Shown piece after piece: positions 43,194 to 51,576 of a DNA stretch of 64,000 bases. The position numbers and the translations under genes are program-made. Origin of the DNA: JACCVL01 sp963704295 (GTDB taxonomy: Bacteria; Actinomycetota; Actinomycetes; Propionibacteriales; Nocardioidaceae); contig OY969884.1 in the NCBI GenBank assembly GCA_963704295.1, positions 2,294,001 through 2,358,000 of the forward strand. The letters are read 5' to 3'. Each line of letters starts with the position of its first letter. Position 1 is the first letter of the stretch. Under the pieces are notes generated by a model. That model searched no databases. It saw only the letters and a list, made by a program, of their open reading frames with translations, and had not been told where the DNA came from.

Positions 43194-45929
43194 TCACGCC
43201 AGGGTCGGGGCGCGCCGTCGGGCGACGTACTTGTCCGCCTCCACCGCGACGAGGAGAACGAGCACCAGGCCGAGGGCCAGCAGCCAGCCGGTGGCGGGCA
43301 CCGGGCCCAGCCGCAGGACGTCCTGGGTCAGGGGCACTTGCATCGCGATGAGGTGCAACCCGAGGGCGCCCAGCACACCGGCCAGCAGGACGCGGTTGCC
43401 CGTCACGCCGGTCTGGAACAACGACCGCGTCTCGGAGCGGGCCGACAGTGCGAGCACGTTCTCACTCAGCACGAGTGCCAGCACGACGCCGTTCCTGGCC
43501 TCCTCGACCTCCCAGCCTCGGTCGAGCAGCACCCGGTAGAGCACGAAGGCCAAGCCCCCCAGTACCACCGCCACGACCACCAGCCGCTGGAGCATCAGCC
43601 GGTCGAAGACGGGCTCGTCGGGAGCACGCGGTGCCCGGCGCATCTCGTTGCCCTCTGCGGGTTCGAAAGCCAGAGCCACGTCCTGGATGCCGTTGGTGAC
43701 CAGATTGAGCCAGAGCAGCTGAACGGCAAGCACGGGCAGTGCGGCACCGGTGAACACGGCGAGGAGCACGAGGACGACCTCGCCGGCTCCGGTGGTCACG
43801 AGCAGCTGAACGACCTTGCGGACGTTCGCGTAGGCGACGCGTCCTTCCTCCACCCCCGCTGTGATGGAGGCGACGGTGTCGTCGGTGAGGATGAGCTCGG
43901 CGGCTTCGCGGGCCACGTCGGTGCCGGCCTGTCCCATCGCGACGCCCACGTGCGCCTGGCGCAGGGCAGGAGCGTCGTTGGCCCCGTCGCCCGTGACCGC
44001 CACGATGTGACCCAGTCGGGTCAGCGCCCGGACGATGTCGAGCTTCTGCTGCGGCTCCACCCGGGCGAAGATGCGTGCTCCGGCGACGAGGTCGTCGAGG
44101 CTCGCGGTGCCGGCGGCCTCGGCGTCGCGCAGCTGCCGTCCGGTGACGACCGACGGCGCGTCGCCGTCGGCCATGCCCAGTTCGCGCGCGATCGCCAGGG
44201 CCGTTGCGGGATGGTCGCCGGTGATCATGTCCACGACCACGCCCGCCTCGCGGCAGGCGGCGATGCTAGCGGCCGCGTCGGGACGTACCGGGTCGGTCAT
44301 GGCGACCAGACCGTAAAGGCACAGGGCGGTGAGGTCCTGCTCGGTCAGGCTGCGTGGACTGGTTCCCGGGCGGGGCTCTCCGCGTGGCCCACCCGCCACC
44401 GCCAGCACCCGATGACCAGCGCTGGCAAGACGCTCGGCAGTGCTGGCCAGTGACCGCGCGTCCACGGGCCGCTCCCCGTCGGGGGTGGACATCCGATCGC
44501 ACATCTCCAGCACTCGTTCCCAGGCACCCTTGACGGCGATCTCGAAGCCGGCTTCGTCCTCGTGTAGCGACGCGGCGAAACGGCGTTCCGGCTCGAAGGC
44601 GATCATGGCGGCAAGCGGAGATGTCGCGAGGGCCTCCGGTTGGGTGATGCCCAGCTTGCGTCCGAGGACGAGTAGTGCGACGTCGGCCGGGTCGCCATGG
44701 GATGTCCACTGTCCGTCGCGGTGGGCCAGCGAGCCCTCGTTGCACAGGACCCCGGTCCGCGCCAGCCGCTCGATCAGCGGGCGGACGTGCTGGTCCGTCC
44801 GCGGCCACTCGACGTCGCCCTCCGGAGTCGTCCCGGCGCCGGTGACGATGCACTCCTCGGCGCCGGGCACCACGAGCCGGGTCACGGTGAGCTCGTTGAC
44901 GGTGAGGGTGCCGGTCTTGTCCGACGCGATCACGGTGCACGAGCCGAGGGCCTCGACCGCCACCAGGTGACGGACGATGACGTGTCGACGCGCCATCCGC
45001 GCTGTTGCGATGGCCAACGCGACGGTCAGGGCAACCGGCAGTCCCTCCGGGATGGCCGACACGGCGAGGGCGACGGCGAGCAGCAGGGCCTGGTCCAGCG
45101 ACGCTCCTCGGCTCACCTCGACGCCGACGATGATGATCGCGGCGACGCCGACCACGGCGGCCACCCACAGGGTCAGCTGACGCATCCGGGTGACCAGCGG
45201 CGGCTGGTTCTGGTCCGGCTCCGCGAGACTGCGGGCCAGCGCGCCGATCGTGGTGGAGCTCCCGGTCGCGGTGACCACGCCCTCCGCACGCCCGTGGGTG
45301 ACCAGTGTCCCGGCGAAGGCGCAGTTCCGCCGGTCGGCGAGATCGGTGTCGGTGGGCAGCCGTAGGTCGGCGTCCTTCTGCACCGGGAGCGACTCGCCGG
45401 TCAGAGTCGACTCGTCGACCAGCAACCCCGCCGATTCGATCAGCCGCAGGTCGGCGGGCACCTTGTCCCCGGACGCCAGCATCAGCACGTCGCCGGGCAC
45501 GATCTCGGCAGCGGGCAGCTCGGACACGTCGTCGTCGCGCACGACGCGCGTCATCGTCGTCACCAGGTGCCGCAGAGCCAAGGCGCTGTGCTCGGCGCGA
45601 TGCTCTTGAACCATCCCGATCACCGCGTTCAGCAAGACGACCAGCGAGATGAACAGGGCGTCCGACCAATGCTGGATGTAGGCCGAGAGTGCGGTCGCGA
45701 AAAGCAGCACGTAGATGAACGGACTCAGGAACTGGTGCACGAACAACACCAGCAGGCTCCGTGGTCGGGACTGCGGCAGGGTGTTCGCGCCGTACTGCTC
45801 GAAGCGCTCGCGGGCCTCGAGGGCCGTCAGGCCACGCGGCGAGCTGTCGAGAGCGGCCAGTACGTCCTCGGCCGAGGCGGTGTGGACAGGCAGTGCGGCG
45901 GCCACCGCGGCACCGATTCCTCGTGACAT
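43194..45929 (-). CDS. cation-transporting P-type ATPase, type II (Ca2+-like)
   Basis: 911 residues from ATG 45929 (an open frame extends further but the N-terminus fits here). Actuator TGES at 177-180, transmembrane helix 4 PEGLP at 294-298 typical of type IIA/IIB Ca2+ pumps, phosphorylation site DKTGTLT at 337, TGDGANDAPALRQAHVGVAMG in the hinge, C-terminal cluster of four helices. It pumps Ca2+ or another divalent cation. It stands alone, convergent with the GH4 gene (34 bp between stops). Confidence 0.92.
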   Translation of the reverse strand: MSRGIGAAVAAALPVHTASAEDVLAALDSSPRGLTALEARERFEQYGANTLPQSRPRSLLVLFVHQFLSPFIYVLLFATALSAYIQHWSDALFISLVVLLNAVIGMVQEHRAEHSALALRHLVTTMTRVVRDDDVSELPAAEIVPGDVLMLASGDKVPADLRLIESAGLLVDESTLTGESLPVQKDADLRLPTDTDLADRRNCAFAGTLVTHGRAEGVVTATGSSTTIGALARSLAEPDQNQPPLVTRMRQLTLWVAAVVGVAAIIIVGVEVSRGASLDQALLLAVALAVSAIPEGLPVALTVALAIATARMARRHVIVRHLVAVEALGSCTVIASDKTGTLTVNELTVTRLVVPGAEECIVTGAGTTPEGDVEWPRTDQHVRPLIERLARTGVLCNEGSLAHRDGQWTSHGDPADVALLVLGRKLGITQPEALATSPLAAMIAFEPERRFAASLHEDEAGFEIAVKGAWERVLEMCDRMSTPDGERPVDARSLASTAERLASAGHRVLAVAGGPRGEPRPGTSPRSLTEQDLTALCLYGLVAMTDPVRPDAAASIAACREAGVVVDMITGDHPATALAIARELGMADGDAPSVVTGRQLRDAEAAGTASLDDLVAGARIFARVEPQQKLDIVRALTRLGHIVAVTGDGANDAPALRQAHVGVAMGQAGTDVAREAAELILTDDTVASITAGVEEGRVAYANVRKVVQLLVTTGAGEVVLVLLAVFTGAALPVLAVQLLWLNLVTNGIQDVALAFEPAEGNEMRRAPRAPDEPVFDRLMLQRLVVVAVVLGGLAFVLYRVLLDRGWEVEEARNGVVLALVLSENVLALSARSETRSLFQTGVTGNRVLLAGVLGALGLHLIAMQVPLTQDVLRLGPVPATGWLLALGLVLVLLVAVEADKYVARRRAPTLA

Positions 45930-46142
45930 CACGGCCAGCCTGCTCGGGAACGACCACGGAGGCCAGGGTCCAACGGCCCCGATGCCACCTTCGACTCTGC
46001 CGCCTGGAGTGGCTCGCTCGTGAGGCTGGTCCCGTCGGACACGGGCAGGCCGCACGGCTCCTGGAGGTCGGCGGCTGCCCACTGGAGAGGCGATCGCGTA
46101 TCGGCGTCCGGCTGAACCGTCGTGGTCGGCGGCGGCACCGGT

Positions 46143-46312
46143 CTGGAGGGCGCGGCTGGTGGACTCGGCGGCCTCGTCCCGCCGCTGCTCAATGGGCTAC
46201 GTCTACGGCCGCACCGACTCGGACGCCATCGGCCTGGTGCTGCTGTCCGTCCTCGCGGTGGTGACCGTGCTGCTGACCGGCACTGTCGTGCGCCGGACCG
46301 AGCCGGAGCACG
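46143..46312 (+). pseudogene. remnant of NarK-type nitrate/nitrite MFS transporter, C-terminal piece
   Basis: About 55 codons in two frames: LEGAAGGLGGLVPPLL followed, after one extra base near 46190, by MGYVYGRTDSDAIGLVLLSVLAVVTVLLTGTVVRR. The GAAGGLGGFFPPLVMG-x-VYG pattern is the hallmark of NarK/NNP C-terminal helices. No start, no upstream part and no clean stop are present, so it is a leftover of a deleted gene now serving only as spacer before the TetR promoter. Confidence 0.5.
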
Positions 46313-46321
46313 CCGCGGCTG

Positions 46322-46364
46322 TTGACACGCGCCTAACACCGTTAGAGACTCCTAACAGCGTTAG
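46322..46364 (+). promoter_or_regulatory. TetR promoter with two tandem palindromic operators
   Basis: CTAAC-ACC-GTTAG at 46333-46345 and CTAAC-AGC-GTTAG at 46352-46364, two perfect 5-3-5 palindromes 19 bp apart centre to centre (about two helical turns). A TTGACA at 46322-46327 precedes them; a TAGAGA -10 at 46343-46348 lies between. The sites thus cover the core promoter of the TetR gene, a textbook autorepression layout. Confidence 0.7.
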
Positions 46365-46373
46365 GAGTCAAGC

Positions 46374-46967
46374 ATGTCGTTGCGCGACACCCGCCGGGCA
46401 CAGTCCCGGGCCGACATCCTCGCGGCCGCCTGGGACCTCTGCCGGGAGTCCGGCCTGGCCGGGCTGTCGCTGCGCGAGCTCGCGGCCCGGGTGGGCATGC
46501 GCGCGCCCAGCCTGTACTCGTACTTCGGCTCCAAGCACGCCATCTACGACGCGATGTACCGGCAGGGGTACGAGCAGCTCGCCGACACCGAGCGGTTGCT
46601 CACCGCGACGCCGCTCGGGCGCGAGCGGCTCGGTCAAGGTGCGCGGGTCTTCTTCGACTTCTGCGTCGCTGACCCGGTCCGCTACCAGCTGCTGTTCCAG
46701 CGCACGATCCCCGGCTTCGAGCCCAGCGTCGAGTCTTACGCGCTGGCGGTGGCCCAACTCGAGGTGGGACGCCGGCTGCTGGTTGAGAACGGCTACGACG
46801 ACGACCGGTTGCTCGACCTCTGGACCGCCCTGCTCAGCGGCCTCACCGCCCAGCAGATCGCCAACGACCCGGGCGGCGACCGCTGGGGCCGCCTGCTCGA
46901 CGCCGCCGTCGACATGTTCGTGACCCACGCCGAGTCCCGGCTCGAAACCCTGAGGAGTTCGCCATGA
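46374..46967 (+). CDS. TetR family transcriptional regulator
   Basis: 197 residues from ATG 46374, AGGAG site nine bases upstream. N-terminal TetR helix-turn-helix (RRAQSRADILAAAWDLCRESGLAGLSLRELAARVGMRAPSLYSYFGSKHAIYDAMY) and a divergent ligand domain. Its own promoter carries tandem palindromes. It overlaps the next gene by 4 bp, so it likely represses itself and the co-transcribed mycothiol-dependent enzyme. Confidence 0.93.
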   Translation: MSLRDTRRAQSRADILAAAWDLCRESGLAGLSLRELAARVGMRAPSLYSYFGSKHAIYDAMYRQGYEQLADTERLLTATPLGRERLGQGARVFFDFCVADPVRYQLLFQRTIPGFEPSVESYALAVAQLEVGRRLLVENGYDDDRLLDLWTALLSGLTAQQIANDPGGDRWGRLLDAAVDMFVTHAESRLETLRSSP

Positions 46968-47722
46968 CCGTCACCACCCCTGACGTCCCCCGAGTCTCCG
47001 GTCTGGCGCGGAGCGAGGCGCCCGGACTGGCCGAGGAGGAGTACGCCCGCTTCGCCGCGATGCTGACCACGGTCCGCGACGACCAGTGGGCGCTGCCCAC
47101 CGACTGCGTCGGCTGGACGGTGCGCGACCTGGCGGGCCACCTGGTCGGTGCCATGCGCGCGGCCGCCGCGCTGCGGGAGTCGGTCAGTCAGCAGTGGGAG
47201 GTGGCCCGGCGGCTGAAGGCGCACGGCGGCACTGACGTCGACCACATGACCGCAGTGCAGATCGAGCGGGTCGCGGCGCTGACGACCGACGAGCTGGTGG
47301 CCGAGTGTCGGCGGCTGGTCACACCAGCCGCGCGCGGGCGGCGGCGGACTCCCGGGCTGATCAGGCGGGTGCGGATCGCCCAGGTCGTCAACGGACAGCC
47401 GGAGCGCTGGCCGCTGGGCTATCTGCTGGACACCATCCTGACCCGCGACACCTGGATGCACCGGGTGGACCTTGCCCGGGCGCTCGGCACGACGCCCACG
47501 GTCGACGCCTCCCACGACGCCCGCATCGTCGCCGACGTGGTCGAGGAGTGGGGTGGCCGGCACCGCCGGCCGTACCGGCTCACGCTGACCGGCCCGGCCG
47601 GCGGCGTCTTCGCGCAGGGGATGGGCGGCGAGACGATGCAGCTGGACGCGGTGGAGTTCTGTCGCATCCTCTCCGGTCGAGCGGTCGGGGACGGGCTGCT
47701 GCGCACCGCCGTGCCGTTCTGA
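46964..47722 (+). CDS. mycothiol-dependent maleylpyruvate isomerase-like (DinB-fold) protein
   Basis: 252 residues, coupled to TetR by ATGA. MDMPI N-terminal domain: CVGWTVRDLAGHLVGAMRAAAAL supplies the metal His, with others in DTWMHRVDLARALG and DASHDARIV; C-terminal part RPYRLTLTGPAGGVFAQG and a terminal FCRILSGRAVGDGLL. Members use mycothiol for isomerisation or detoxification in actinobacteria. Substrate unknown; TetR pairing suggests induction by an electrophile or aromatic compound. Confidence 0.88.
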   Translation: MTVTTPDVPRVSGLARSEAPGLAEEEYARFAAMLTTVRDDQWALPTDCVGWTVRDLAGHLVGAMRAAAALRESVSQQWEVARRLKAHGGTDVDHMTAVQIERVAALTTDELVAECRRLVTPAARGRRRTPGLIRRVRIAQVVNGQPERWPLGYLLDTILTRDTWMHRVDLARALGTTPTVDASHDARIVADVVEEWGGRHRRPYRLTLTGPAGGVFAQGMGGETMQLDAVEFCRILSGRAVGDGLLRTAVPF

Positions 47723-47804
47723 GGGGTCCGCGGCGCTGCATGTCAGGATCAGTCTTCGAAGTGCGAGACACTGACTCACCCGTCAGTTCCCGGCTGGAGG
47801 CCCC

Positions 47805-49734
47805 GTGAGCAGTGTCGCGGCACCGGACGACGCGGCCGACTTCGGTTCCCGCGAGACCGTCGTCATCGCCGCGTGGGCGATGGCTGCCCTGTACACCGTG
47901 CTCGTCCCCGCGCAGCTGCTGTGGCTGGCCGGCCCCGCGCGGCAGGTGATGGCGATCGTCGCCGGCCTCACCGCCGTCCTGTGCGGGTACGTCGGCCACC
48001 GGGCCAGCCACGCCACGCCGGCGGTGGTGGACCGGATGCTGTGGCTGATCTGCCTGATCCCGATGGTGAACGGCCTCACCCGGCTCGCGCTGACCCGCGA
48101 GCTGGAGCAGACCACCGTGCTGATGCTGACCGTGGTCGGGATCGGGGCGATAGCCCGGGAGCGCCGCCAGGCGATCACCCTGATCACGGGCTGCGTGCTG
48201 GGATGGACCGCGGTCGTGGCGTTCACCCAGCCTGTGCCTGCCGACGACCTTCCGGTGTACGCGGTCGAGCTGGCGCTGGCGACCGCGCTGGCCGCCGTCG
48301 TGTTCATGGTCCGGCTGGCAGTCCTGGACAGGTTGCTGGCGGCCCAGCACACGCTCGCCGACCAGGTGCGCGAGCTCGACCGGATGCGCGAGTCCGAACA
48401 GCAGGCGCTGCAGCAGTACCGCGGCGTCTTCGTCGACAGCCCGGTGGGGCTCGGCCTGTCGGACGAGCACGGTCGCTTCGTCGAGGCGAACCGGGCGCTG
48501 TGCACCCTGCTCGGACGCTCGATCGACGAGATCCGCGGGCGATCGTCGGCAGAGTTCACCCACCCCGACGACCTGACCTCGCAGCGGCTGGCCACCCAGC
48601 TGATCCAGGACTCCCCGGACAACATCGCCCGGGTCGAGAAGCGGTACCTGCGCCCGGACGGATCGCAGCGATGGGCCTGGCTCACCATCCGGCACGTCGC
48701 CGGGCCGAACGACGCCGTGTGGACCCTGGCCCACGTCCAGGACGTCACCGAGCGCAAGGAGGCAGACGGTGAGCTGCACCGCTCCCGAGAGGCGCTCCGG
48801 GCCGCGATGGCGGTCTCTCACGCCACGCTGCAGGGCGCGGATCCGCGCCCGGCGGTGCTCGAGGGCCTGATCGCCCTCACCGGTGCCAGTTCGGCCTCGT
48901 TCGTCGAGGCGCTCGACGACCACCGTCTCGTGGTGACGGCCGAGTCCGGAGCCGAGCACCGCCGGGGAGTCGTGGTCGACCTCGCGGCGCCTTCGGCCAC
49001 CGCCCACGTCTGGCGGTCGGGGGAGGTCCTGTTCGCCGCCGACGCCCGGTCGCACCCGCTGGTGTCGGCGGAGCTGCTCGGCGGCTCGGCCGCTCGCAGC
49101 ATGTTGTGGCAGCCGGTCGGCTCCGCGGACCGGATACTGGCCGTCCTGGTGCTCACCTGGGACACCAGCGTCGAGCAGGTCGACGATGTGGACCTGGCCG
49201 CCGCTGCGGCGCTCGCGGCGGAGGCGGGCGCCGCGCTGGTCAGCGAACGGACCAGGAGCGAGCTGGAGCTGAGCTCCGTCACCGACCCGCTGACCGGACT
49301 GCTCAACCGGCGAGGATGGGACCGCGAGGTCGCGTCGCTGGCGGCCGTGTCCAAGCGCTATGGGCAGCCCTTCACCGTCGCCCTGCTCGACCTCGACCAC
49401 TTCAAGCAGTACAACGACGAGCACGGTCACCCGGCCGGCGACGCGGTCCTGGCGGAGTTCGCCGCGGCCGTGCACGAGGGAGCTGCGCGAGGTGGACCTG
49501 GTCGGCCGGTGGGGCGGCGAGGAGTTCGTCGTCGCGCTCCGGAACGTGACCGCGCCCGGGGCGGTGGGAGTGCTGGAGCGGCTGCGCCGGTGCGCGCCGG
49601 GACTGACCTGCTCGGTCGGCTATGTCGACAGCTGCGACACCTACGACGTGGGAGCCCTGATCAGGCGGGCCGACCAGGCGCTGTACGCCGCGAAGTCCGC
49701 GGGCCGGGACCAGATCCGGCCGGCCCTGGTCTGA
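47805..49734 (+). CDS. membrane PAS-GAF-GGDEF diguanylate cyclase, one-base frameshift
   Basis: GTG 47805 with a GGAGG site. Order: about six membrane helices (~15-170), PAS domain (~195-310, YRGVFVDSPVGLGLSDEHGRFVEANRALC), GAF (~330-470) and GGDEF (DPLTGLLNRRGWDREV, LLDLDHFKQYNDEHGHPAGDAVLAEF). The frame breaks near 49476-49480 (GAGGGAG, one extra G) and the intact catalytic block GRWGGEEFVVAL follows in the other frame, with a RxxD I-site (REVD) five residues before GGEEF. 1930 bases = 1 mod 3. Makes c-di-GMP from two GTP if the extra base is an error. Confidence 0.88.
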
Positions 49735-49753
49735 TCGACCGGGGCCGGCCGGA

Positions 49754-50215
49754 TCAGTCCGGGCTCGCGGTCTGCTGGGGTGTGGCTCGCTCGGCCGCCC
49801 GTGCGAGCCCGCCTGCGACCTCCCCGAGCACCTTCCCGAGCAGCAGGCGCATCAGTGGCACCGTCAGCGGCACCGTGGGCTCGAAGTCTGCGTGCCACTC
49901 GATCCGGGTGCCGCCGGGTCGCGCGGACAGGGTCACGTCGGCCCGGTAGCCCCGTACCGGCAGGGAGTCGACGTAGTCGTAGGAGAACGCCGACGGCGGC
50001 TCGAACCGCAGCACCGTCTCCCGGGACCGGAGCCGACCGGCGCGGAGCCGGCGCACCGCGCCCAGACCGTGCGGCGCCGGGGTGCCGGGCTGTTCGTACG
50101 CCGCCTCGTCGAACCGCGTCCAGGCAGGCCAGGTCGTCACGTCGGCGAGCAGGCGCCAGACCGTCTCGGGTCCGGCCGCCGAGTCGACCACGACGTCGAC
50201 GGTGTGTCTGCCCAC
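49754..50215 (-). CDS. SRPBCC (polyketide cyclase/START-like) family protein
   Basis: 153 residues from GTG 50215, behind GAGGAG. START-like helix-grip fold: TVDVVVDSAAGPETVWRLLADVTTWPAWTRFDEA, later FEPPSAFSYDYVDSLPVRGYRADVTL and a long C-terminal helix (VPLMRLLLGKVLGEVAGGLARAAE). Binds a hydrophobic ligand. It is downstream of the IclR regulator on the same strand (16 bp gap) and may be controlled with it. Confidence 0.85.
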   Translation of the reverse strand: MGRHTVDVVVDSAAGPETVWRLLADVTTWPAWTRFDEAAYEQPGTPAPHGLGAVRRLRAGRLRSRETVLRFEPPSAFSYDYVDSLPVRGYRADVTLSARPGGTRIEWHADFEPTVPLTVPLMRLLLGKVLGEVAGGLARAAERATPQQTASPD

Positions 50216-50231
50216 GGGATCTCCTCTGCAC

Positions 50232-51020
50232 TCAGATCGTGTGCCCTGCCAGGTCGTCGGCGGCGAGCAGCAGCTCGGCACAAACCCGCGCGGGCACGTC
50301 ACCGTCGCGGGTGGACACCACCACCGCCCACGGCACGGCGTCGCTCTCACGTCGCGGGACGAGGCCCGCCGCGCAGGCGACGCCGTCCCGGAACTCCCCG
50401 TGCTCGATCACCGGTCGGTCGAGCGGGACCCTGGCGAGGTCGTGCTCCAGCCGGTCCGGGTCGGTGCACGTGTTCGCGGTGAACGGCCGCAGCCCCTGGC
50501 CGGTCAGGAACTCGTGGCGTTCCCTCCGGGAACAAGCGGCGAGCAGCGCCTTGCCGAGCGCGGTGGCATGTGCGGAGACATCGAGCCCGGACTCGAAGTC
50601 CTCCAGGTATGGCGAGCCGGGACCCTCGACGACCTCGGCGACCGTCAGCCGGCCGTCGCTGAGACACCCGAGGTAGGCACTCAGGCCGGTTCGCTCGACC
50701 AGGTGGTGCAGGACCGTCGTCGACGTGGGCGGCCGCTGCAGTGAGCGGAGCAGGTCGTGGAAGCGCCGCGCCACCGCGTCCCCGATCGTGTAGGTGCCGT
50801 CGGGTTGCCGGTGAAGGTAGCCCTCGTACGCCAGGGTGCGGACCAGGTGGTAGGTCGTCGAGATGTTCAGGCCGCTGTGCCGAGCGATCGCCTTCACCGG
50901 CAGGCCGGGGCGGGCGCCGATCACCTCGAGCAGCCGGACCGCCCGGCTCACGCTCTGCACCAGGTCCTCCGGCCGGGCGGTGTCCGTGCCGGAGGAACGT
51001 GCGGCGGCGGCTGGCTCCAT
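50232..51020 (-). CDS. IclR family transcriptional regulator
   Basis: 262 residues from ATG 51020 (GAGGAGACC upstream). N-terminal winged helix (SVSRAVRLLEVIGARPGLPVKAIARHSGLNISTTYHLVRTLAYEGYLHR) and effector domain (LHHLVERTGLSAYLGCLSDGRLTVAEVVEG; ALGKALLAACSRRERHEFLTG; VPRRESDAVPWAVVVS). Divergent from the DUF59-amidohydrolase operon, which is the likely target. Confidence 0.93.
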   Translation of the reverse strand: MEPAAAARSSGTDTARPEDLVQSVSRAVRLLEVIGARPGLPVKAIARHSGLNISTTYHLVRTLAYEGYLHRQPDGTYTIGDAVARRFHDLLRSLQRPPTSTTVLHHLVERTGLSAYLGCLSDGRLTVAEVVEGPGSPYLEDFESGLDVSAHATALGKALLAACSRRERHEFLTGQGLRPFTANTCTDPDRLEHDLARVPLDRPVIEHGEFRDGVACAAGLVPRRESDAVPWAVVVSTRDGDVPARVCAELLLAADDLAGHTI

Positions 51021-51069
51021 CGGTCTCCTCCGCCCTCCATGCTATTGCCGCCGCCGATGGCGGCCAGCG

Positions 51070-51103
51070 TTTCGCGATGGGAAATCTGCGGGGGTTCACC
51101 CCC
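51070..51103. promoter_or_regulatory. inverted repeats upstream of the DUF59-amidohydrolase operon
   Basis: TTTC-N7-GAAA (51070-51084, 15 bp, the size of IclR operators) and GGGGGT-TC-ACCCCC (51090-51103) lie between the divergent IclR gene and the 51175 start. Either could be the operator of the adjacent IclR regulator. Confidence 0.35.
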
Positions 51104-51174
51104 TCGAGCGCCGGCGGAAGACTGGCCGGCAGGCGGGCTGCCCGGTGGCCCGAACCGGCTCGGCGGAGGTGGAC

Positions 51175-51576
51175 ATGACCGCACCGACGCCGACGATCGA
51201 CCCGGCGGTGACTGAGGCGTTGCGGGGGGTCTACGACCCGTGTTGTCGCGACCAGGGCATCTCGGTCGTCGACATGGGCCTGCTGCACCGCGCCAGCGTC
51301 GAGCAGGGGGTGGCCAGGGTCGAGCTGCTGCTCACCTCCGGCTGGTGCCCGTTCGCCTCGACCGTGCTGACCGAGATCGAGGCCGCGGTGCAGAACATGC
51401 CCGAGGTGGACTCCGCCGTCGTGCAGATCGTCTGGGACGAGGCCTGGTCGCCCGCACGGCTGGCCGACACCGCTCGCGCAAAGCTCCGCTTCCTGCCCGA
51501 CCCGAGCACGGTCACCGACCCGGCGGCCTACGTCGCGGCGAACTGGCCACCCGAGAATCCTGGAGGAACCTCATGA
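51175..51576 (+). CDS. MIP18/DUF59 family metal-sulfur cluster assembly protein
   Basis: 133 residues from ATG 51175 (CGGAGG site). DUF59 pattern: ALRGVYDPCCRDQGISVVDMGLLHRASV and VELLLTSGWCPFASTVLTEIEAAVQNMPEVDSAVVQIVWDEAWSPA; Cys residues at CCR and GWCP fit a metal-cluster role. The next gene starts in its stop codon (ATGA). In actinobacterial binuclear-iron monooxygenase clusters (prm/mim type) a DUF59 gene beside an amidohydrolase is recurrent; here neither monooxygenase nor GroEL adjoins. Confidence 0.88.
   Translation: MTAPTPTIDPAVTEALRGVYDPCCRDQGISVVDMGLLHRASVEQGVARVELLLTSGWCPFASTVLTEIEAAVQNMPEVDSAVVQIVWDEAWSPARLADTARAKLRFLPDPSTVTDPAAYVAANWPPENPGGTS

Larger units (their letters stand above)
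45930..46373. other. 444-bp gap: ATPase/TetR promoters and a narK remnant
   Basis: This is the only stretch over 300 bases without an intact gene. It holds, in order, the upstream region of the P-type ATPase (no clear promoter recognised), a short decayed fragment of a nitrate/nitrite transporter (see separate entry) and the TetR promoter with tandem operators. Confidence 0.6.
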
